Assembly (NCBI GenBank): GCA_025526915.1
Contig: JAHLKH010000149.1
Coordinates: 1-64,000 of the forward strand
Length of the DNA: 64,000 nucleotides
Direction: 5' to 3'
Source of the DNA: Entophlyctis helioformis
Lineage: Eukaryota > Chytridiomycota > Chytridiomycetes > Chytridiales > Chytriomycetaceae
The position numbers and the translations under genes are program-made. Positions 58,227 to 64,000 of the stretch are shown here, in pieces. The notes under the pieces were generated by a model. It saw only the letters and a program-made list of their open reading frames with translations, was not told where the DNA came from and searched no databases. Position 1 is the first letter of the stretch, and each line of letters begins with the position of its first letter.

Positions 58227-59040
58227 CTACTCCCATTTAACCTCGGGATTCTTCTTGTACGCCTCGTAGGCAGACAGGTTGAAGAGAGACATTTCTGTCT
58301 CGTTCTCTGCGGTCGGTTGCACAGAGGGGTTAGCACACGCAAGGCCGATAGAACGCCGATGCCGGCATGCGGCCAGCACGGCTGATCGGCTTACCAACGC
58401 CGTAGTCTTGCAGAGGTTTGGAATCGTCCATGAAGTAGTCCTCGTCATGGTCCAGGTTGATGATCAGATTCATGGCCTGCTCAGGATGCATGGCATGACA
58501 GCCCAACGCACAGTCCCGTGTCAGCGAACGGCTGCCTGCAGCTAGCTGCCGAGTGCATGTCCCACAATCGCACCTTGGATCCATGTGCCTTGACGTACAG
58601 CTTGAGCGCATCTGCCAGGACCCTCGTCAGTCATTCGCCTTGCAGCGAGCGTCTCAGCAGCGAGCGTCTCAGCCGCTGACACAGCTTTCCACTGCTGCCT
58701 ACCGAAAACAGTCGTCAAGTATGGCTTGAAGCCGGGGGTGGTCTTGATCTCTATGGCAAGGCAGATGCTGCTGTCAGTCGCCAGCCGTGTTGCGCCGCCA
58801 TGCATGCATTCATGCGACGATGCCGACAACGTATGAGCCTCAACATCGCCGCTCACTTGACACAACAAGCGCCTTGAGGTCGCCGACCAGCATGTCGCTC
58901 TGGATGTTGTGGAGCACCAGGTTCTTTGTGGTGCGGTACTCGAACGACTTGATGAGGCGGATAGTAAGCGTCATGCCGCTTGGCGGACAGCTGCCTGTGT
59001 CGGCGTCTGTGACGGAAACGACCTGCGCTGCCGAGTCCAT
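58227..59040 (-). CDS. UPF0538 / C2orf76-family protein
   Basis: Five exons (59040-58857, 58750-58703, 58611-58574, 58476-58395, 58306-58227) give 143 aa. The sequence follows human C2orf76 throughout: MTLTIRLIKSFEYRTTKNLV at the start, DALKLYVKAHGSKAMNLIIN in the middle, LDHDEDYFMDDSKPLQDYGV, then ENETEMSLFNLSAYEAYKKN and a C-terminal Trp. The family has a ubiquitin-like look and no known function. An internal Met (MTLTIRL) could be the true start, since the first 22 residues are not family-like. The gene is convergent with TFIIIC (114 bp between stops). Confidence 0.88.
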
Positions 59041-59307
59041 CCGTGATCAATGTGAAGTGGCTCAAAAAACATCCTGCACGGTTCATGCCTGTTCATTGGC
59101 TGGCCCTCCCGAGATCTGGGCCAAGTCAAAGAGCGGGACAAAGGGAGCAGAGGGAAGGAGATAAAATGGAAACGAATACGGTTGATGCTGCAACAAGGGT
59201 AGGTGTAGACAGACGCGACGCAGGGGCTCGGATGCACTGGCACGGATGGTGATCGTTGGGTGATTGCCCGTTGAGCAGTGCCATCTCAATTGCTGTCGAG
59301 AGTCAGA

Positions 59308-60635
59308 TTAGCAGCAGCCGCCGCTCTGCTGCGGCGCGACGGCTTGTCCGACCTTGATGCTGGACTTGTTTTGGTTGGGCTGGGCAGCAGTCGCAGATCC
59401 CATCTTGTCCTTGATCTGCTTTGCCATTGTCAGGAAAGCTTGCTCGACGTTGGTGGCGTTTTTGGCCGAAGTCTCGAGGAAAGGAATGCCAAGCTGCGCG
59501 GCAAAGTCCTGTTGGGGTGTGAACAGATAATGTGAGCAAGCGGCTCGCACAGGAGAAACGGCAAAGATGGTGACGACAGAGAGCTGGCGGGCAACAGACG
59601 TACACTGGCAGTCTTGAAATCGACCACCTTCTTGTTCTCGAGATCGCTCTTGTTGCCGACAAGCAGCTTGTGGACACCCTCGGACGCGTACCGGTCGATT
59701 TCCTGCAGCCACTGCTTGACGTTGTTGAACGTCTCCTGGTCCGTGACATCGTACACGACAATGATTCCATGTGCTCCGCGGTAGTACGATGATGTGATGG
59801 TGCGGAAACGCTCCTGGCCAGCCGTGTCCCACTGTAGTCAACGTTGCTCATTAGTGGCATGACCCATGGGGCTAACATTCACATCACACTGCTGCGTGGG
59901 TGCAAATGATGCAAGATGATGCACTCGGCAGCCGGGCACAGGCGAGTGGCCATTCAAGGCGGCCAAGAAACACATACAATCTGGAGCTTGACGGTCTTGC
60001 CCTCGAGCTCGATGGTGCGGATTTTCTGTCAATGGCACACGGTTAGAGTGAGGGCCGGTGCCTTGCCGCAGCGGCTTTGGAGGCCTGCGAGACCGACTTA
60101 CAAAGTCAACACCAATGGTGCTGATGTAGCTCTCAGTGTACGTGTCGTCCTGTTGAGATACGATTGGGCCGGCCAGGGCCACGGAGATCAGTACGTGTGT
60201 GGCAGGCTGCATGTGGCAAGGTGACGTACCGCGAAACGGAGGAGCAGGCAGGACTTGCCGACGCCCGAGTCGCCGATAAGCAGAAGCTTGAAGAGGTAGT
60301 CGCTGCAGTCGAGAAAGCATCGACGGCGTCCAGCCAGGCAGCCACGTGTGAGAATGCGAAAGCACCGTCACTGGCGCCAAGCGTGGCGCAATCAGGCCCA
60401 ATGCCACCAGATGAACCCTGCGCAGAGCAGCGTCCGAGGCGGGAAGGGGCAAGCCAGGCTGGTGCTGTGCATCCGTGGCAGTCGCCGGGATACGCAAGCC
60501 GGCCCCGGATGGGTGCCGCCAGGGCATGCCGGCACGGGTCGGCCATGAATGGCGGTTGCCCACAGCCATTCGTATAGACAGCCACAGACGGGAGCGGCAT
60601 GGAAGCGGCAGGGGCACTTACTATTCAGGGTTCAT
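59308..60635 (-). CDS. YPT1: Rab GTPase YPT1/RAB1
   Basis: Exons 60635-60622, 60302-60230, 60149-60102, 60025-59978, 59831-59604 and 59508-59308 give 203 aa. The 14-nt first exon encodes MNPEY up to the second base of Tyr. The GTPase motifs are all present: P-loop GDSGVGKSC, switch I with the Rab1 effector sequence [35 protein letters not shown] and [18 protein letters not shown]. The C-terminus is GGCC for double geranylgeranylation. Rab1/Ypt1 controls ER-to-Golgi transport and autophagy. Full length with no missing residue; a first intron right after MNPEY is common in fungal YPT1 genes. Confidence 0.95.
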
Positions 60636-61517
60636 GGTGCTGGATGCTGCAGTCCGGCGGCGGGTGGCGGGCGACGGTTTGGGTGTTGGTGGTGCAGTTG
60701 CAGTTGCGGTTGCAGTTGCAGTTGCAGTTGTGTGTGTGGCGGCGGAGCGCAGAGGGGCAGAGGGGTTGGCAGCGATGCGCAGTGGCGGAGGAATGCGGCA
60801 GCACGGCAAGCAGTCAGCAGAGGGAGATGCGCGACAGGCAGCAGCAGCACGCAGCACGCAGCGGGCGACAGAGCAGGCAGCAGAGCAGGCGGCGGGTGGC
60901 AGGCATGGCGGGCGGGCGGGCTGCGACTTCGTGGCTGCTGCACGGCTGCACGGCTGCACGGCTGCACGGCTGCACAGCTGCATGCGGCGCAGACGTCGTC
61001 GGCGTGCCCGTCAGCGGCACGGCCCGTGGCAAGACCGCCGTCCCACCCTGGCTTGGGCATCTCTGCGTCTGCGTCTGCGTCTGCTTCCGTTGGCTGGCTG
61101 GCTGGCTGGATAGACGACTGGACGACTGGACGGCTGGACGACTCGACGGCTGGCTGGCTGGCTGGCTGGCTGGTGAGAGGCGTCGAGAGAGACGGCAGCT
61201 GCATGCCCTGTAATGCCCTGCCCTGCCCTGCTCGTCTGCTCGCTCGCCTGCCCGCCCGCCCACAGGTGCGTGACGATACGCACCAATTTTCGACCTGGAG
61301 TGAGGGGTGGGCAATAGGGCGAGGGAATGCCGGCAAACCGCCGGCAAATGGCCCGACATTCAAACAATTGCCAAGCGTTTTGGAATTGGATTCGACCCGA
61401 GAGGCGACGAATGCAAGCCCGCACATCACACGATGGAAGGTTCGAGTCAGCAACGAGCATGCGACGACAAGCGGGCGAGGCATACCAACGAGATGCTCAC
61501 CTTCGTAAAGTGACCCG
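60636..61517. other. Long non-coding gap between YPT1 and the Fanzor gene
   Basis: About 880 bp without a supported gene. It contains GGCTGCAC repeats (about 60941-60985), nine-base GACTGGACG-type repeats (about 61112-61140), two (CTGG)n tracts (about 61090-61110 and 61148-61172), alternating GTTGCA units near 60690-60735, and a perfect hairpin at 61265-61284. It must contain the YPT1 promoter and the Fanzor 3' flank, where an omega RNA could lie. Confidence 0.55.
61265..61284. other. Perfect 7-bp hairpin in the Fanzor 3' flank
   Basis: GGTGCGT, a six-base loop GACGAT, then ACGCACC. A second structure-prone stretch lies at about 61332-61350 (two GCCGGC palindromes around AAACC). Confidence 0.6.
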
Positions 61518-64000
61518 TTAGGTCGATCGGGAGGTGCCCCGATTCAAAGTGTTGGTGGTGGTGCTGGAAGTCAGAGCATGTGGAGTGGTACTTGACTTGC
61601 TGGCACGCTGTCTGCGTGTTGGACGCTGCTGGTCGACAGGCGGATCCGGTGCTGGAGGCAGCTGGACGACAGGCGGATCCGGTGCTGGACGCCGCTTGAT
61701 GGCACGTCTTGGGCGCTGCTGGTCGACAGGTGGATCTAGTTCTCGACGTCGCTTGATGGCGTGTCTAGAACGCTGCTGGTCGGCAGGCGGATCTGGTGCT
61801 GGAGGCTGCTGGACGACAGGCGGATCGACTGGCGTGTGCGTCAAGTAGAGCGGCCGGTGTCCAAAAAGCAGATGCTCCAGTGCAACCATCCCGATGTTGG
61901 TGGCTCCAAGCACGTCTCGGTGGTAGACAGTCTTGCAGTCTGTGCACTTGTAGCGTCGCAGGTTGGTGCGGTTCTCGTATGGGATCCGCTGCTTGCACTG
62001 CGGGCACATCTGGCTGGTCAGGTTCTCATTGCAGCGGTAGATCTGTGTGTGTGTGTGTTCATGATCGTGTGGTCAGTTGGTGCACAGATGGATGGATGGA
62101 TGGATGGATGGATGGCATCAGACGCACATAGGCATATCCAGACGACCGCAGATGCCTGATGAGAAACTTCTCAAACACAGCGTGCCGGCCACCTTGACCT
62201 GTAAAGTCGATGCCAAATGCCCACACAACGGGAATGTCCTTCTCTGGGTTGCTGACAGGGAGGCCTTGAGATGCAGCTGATGCGCGCTCTCCAGTGGTCG
62301 ATCCTGCCAGCTTCATGATGCCCTCAAGAGCGTTTCCGCGATCAGACGTGCTGTTGCTGCACATGGTGAACCGCTTGGCCTTGACCTTCTGTGGAATGCC
62401 ATGCCATGCCATGCCGTCCAGTGCAATCAGCAGGCGATCAAGCAGCATGGCGGCCATGGCAATGGGCATCCAGAAACAGAGAAAACGTACCCGTGCATTC
62501 AAGAATGGCGTGCAGTACGCACGGCAGCGCAGATCCCAAAAGGCTCTCTCGCCTGCTGAGACGCCTGGATCGGCATGCTTTGCTGTCTTGAATGCAATGG
62601 CCTCGTGGACGTCCACAGCCTTGGCATATCGATTGTTGAGCCTGGCACAAGAGGCAGGCACTGTGAGTTGATCTGGTCAAGAGTGCGCGTGGCAGAGTCA
62701 TTGCATGCATACCACCGCTGAAGGTCACGCTCAGCATGAAATACGCCAGAGGAGAGCACGTAGTTGGCCTCGAGCATGTATGTCTCCTCCTTGACATTGA
62801 CCAGCATGCTGGACGCGCCATACAGGTACCGCTCGCCCCAATCAAAGCTGACAACGCGAACAAAGTCCTTGTTGGCGAGCAGCTTGTTGGCATCAGCAAC
62901 ATCGGGCAATCGCTGCGAGGCGTAAAAGTTGCACTTGACCTGTCATGCCATGGCATGAGTGAGGAATGTGCAATGCATGTGCACCAATGCGCGAGGTTGG
63001 CATGCAAGTGGCTTACAGGATTGGGTGTGTATGGCTTGGTGGCTGATGGGTCGCCTGGATTGGCGGCTGTGGATGGCATGTCAGTCGGTGTGGACAACAA
63101 GTGCCCGTCTGGATTGGCACAGCAACTCACATTCGCCATCCAAGCCATCGTCCAAGCCATCGTCCAAGTCATTGTCATCCAAGTCATCATCCAAGTCATC
63201 GTCAGAATCAGAGTCATCAGCATCCTCAACGTGACTGAACTGCTCGTCTGAAGTCGCCGCGTTGGGACCTGCAGAGCAAGGCAGTGGTCAGAATCAATGC
63301 GTGCACCACAGCATCCAAGCATGGCACATACTGCGAGGTGACTTTGGACGGTTTGTGCGAAACTCCAGAACAGTTTGAAAGACACTCTTCCCGTCGGTCT
63401 TGATGCTGCCAAATCTGACCGACTTGGTTGGTAGCACTTGAGGAAGAGCATCAACCTCGGCCTTGATCAAGTCCGCCGACTGCTTGTCGTCCAGTTGAAG
63501 ATCGTCAGCCTTGGCTTCTTGTGTCACATCAGGAGTTGCTCTGGCCTCTTCCACGGTGTCGGCCGGGTCAATCTGCAACTTGGCCTGCGCTGGCGTTTGA
63601 TAGCGCCGTGTATCGGAGGCGAGACCAGGAGGAGGAGATCCATGACGCACAGCTCGTCACTTGAACTGAACGCCTTCTTGATCTTGTCATTGGGCAACTT
63701 AAGCTCCGAGTCTTTCCAGTTAAGCTTTTTGAGAAGCCAGCCAGGCTCTTTGAGACGAGTGGATTGTTAGCATCAAATCATAAAAAGATGGCATAGACAG
63801 GCAGTGTGACTGACTTATGGCAGCAAGAAGCTCCAGTCTCAATGCTCGCAAGACAGGATCCTGCTTGTCGCTGATGCGATCCCTTTTCAGCCCCATAACC
63901 GCCCAGAAGAGGACGGTCTCGGTGATCAGAACAAAGGGATCACGACTTGCCGCTTGAGGACAGAGCTTGATGCTCTCTCTTCCAGCGAGATCGCGCAGCT
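61518..64000 (-). CDS. Fanzor (eukaryotic TnpB-like) RNA-guided nuclease, N-terminus beyond the right edge
   Basis: Exons in order: from beyond 64000 to 63815; from 63747; a segment ending 63332; 63268-63131; 63066-63017; 62939-62713; 62641-62128; 62042-61518. Only the join near 63660-63600 is unresolved. Features: a helical N-terminal part (KKLNWKDSELKLPNDKIKKA); the TnpB-like VRFGSIKTDGKSVFQTVLEF; an Asp-rich linker; RuvC-I VRVVSFDWGERYLYGASSM (Asp codon at 62841-62843); the RuvC-II region VVWAFGIDFTGQGGRHAVFE; a C4 zinc finger (CPQC ... YKCTDC); and RuvC-III YHRDVLGATNIGM (Asp codon at 61914-61916). Family members cut DNA guided by an omega RNA usually encoded at the 3' end of the gene. 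The C-terminal 100 residues are basic proline-rich repeats. No terminal inverted repeats are visible because the element end is outside the window. Confidence 0.87.
61620..61825 (-). repeat. Coding minisatellite in the Fanzor C-terminus (DPPVxQQ / AIKRR repeats)
   Basis: Imperfect DNA units built on GACAGGCGGATCYGGTGCTGGA and GATGGCRYGTCT alternate. They encode repeats such as DPPVDQQRPRRAIKRR and DPPVVQLPPAP. The KRR/RRAIKRR patches look like nuclear localisation signals. Confidence 0.8.
62087..62116 (-). repeat. (GATG)n / (CATC)n tract in a Fanzor intron
   Basis: About seven perfect GATG units lie inside the intron 62043-62127, which starts with a GTGCGT donor on the minus strand and ends in a (CA)n-AG acceptor. 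Confidence 0.9.

Noticed and set aside
61430..61455. GGTTCGAGTC resembling a tRNA T-loop / B box
   Set aside because: No acceptor stem, A box or cloverleaf can be drawn around it on either strand.
61620..61825. Regularly spaced repeats considered as a CRISPR array
   Set aside because: The spacing is uneven, both repeat and spacer are coding, and the units are imperfect; it is a protein-coding minisatellite.
62642..62661. A 20-nt intron (GTGCCT...CCAG) in the Fanzor gene to fix a frame change
   Set aside because: It is too short to splice. A 71-nt intron with donor GTATGC at 62712 and the same acceptor joins the frames as RDLQRW-LNNRY.

Overview
The window looks like a chromosome segment of a zoosporic fungus, most likely Chytridiomycota. 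It is GC-rich and gene-dense, with short GT-AG introns (mostly 55-130 nt, often with a CTGAC/CTAAC branch-like motif). It carries a flagellar CCDC42/CFAP73-type gene, a Fanzor-type (eukaryotic TnpB-like) nuclease gene and fungal-style YPT1 and TFIIIC genes. The species cannot be named from the sequence alone.

Layout. 1-1.9 kb: a 5'-truncated non-LTR retrotransposon (minus strand) sits directly behind the terminator of a U6 snRNA gene. 2.2-11.9 kb: a small unknown gene, a two-domain extracellular Cu/Zn superoxide dismutase, an OTUD5-like protein without its catalytic Cys and His but with two ubiquitin-interacting motifs, an unrecognised coiled-coil protein, and the CCDC42-like gene. 12-38 kb: three large paralogues with long disordered, Gln/Ser-rich N-termini and C-terminal cyclic-nucleotide-binding folds (12.0, 25.7 and 32.6 kb). 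Between them lie an unknown gene, a FAM135-type serine esterase, a small J-domain protein, a degenerate ribonucleotide reductase R2-like subunit and a disordered protein. 38-50 kb: an F-box/WD40 protein, a mitochondrial two-HMG-box (TFAM/Abf2-like) protein, a probable Zip2/SHOC1-type XPF-like meiotic protein and an ATP-grasp-like protein. 50-64 kb: the TFIIIC B-block-binding subunit with an embedded PHD finger, a C2orf76/UPF0538 protein, YPT1/RAB1, a long non-coding gap, and the Fanzor gene, which runs off the right edge.

Organisation. Several genes are arranged head to head over short shared promoters: SOD/OTU-like (about 120 bp), CCDC42-like/CNB paralogue 1 (100 bp), J-protein/R2-like (about 155 bp) and F-box/HMG (about 470 bp). 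Same-strand neighbours can be as close as 20-30 bp. Most exon structures were solved by hand and give consistent reading frames. Those that remain unresolved are flagged in the entries. The most notable items are the Fanzor gene with its 3' non-coding flank, the radical-less R2-like subunit, the pseudo-OTU protein, the PHD-TFIIIC fusion and the LINE next to U6.
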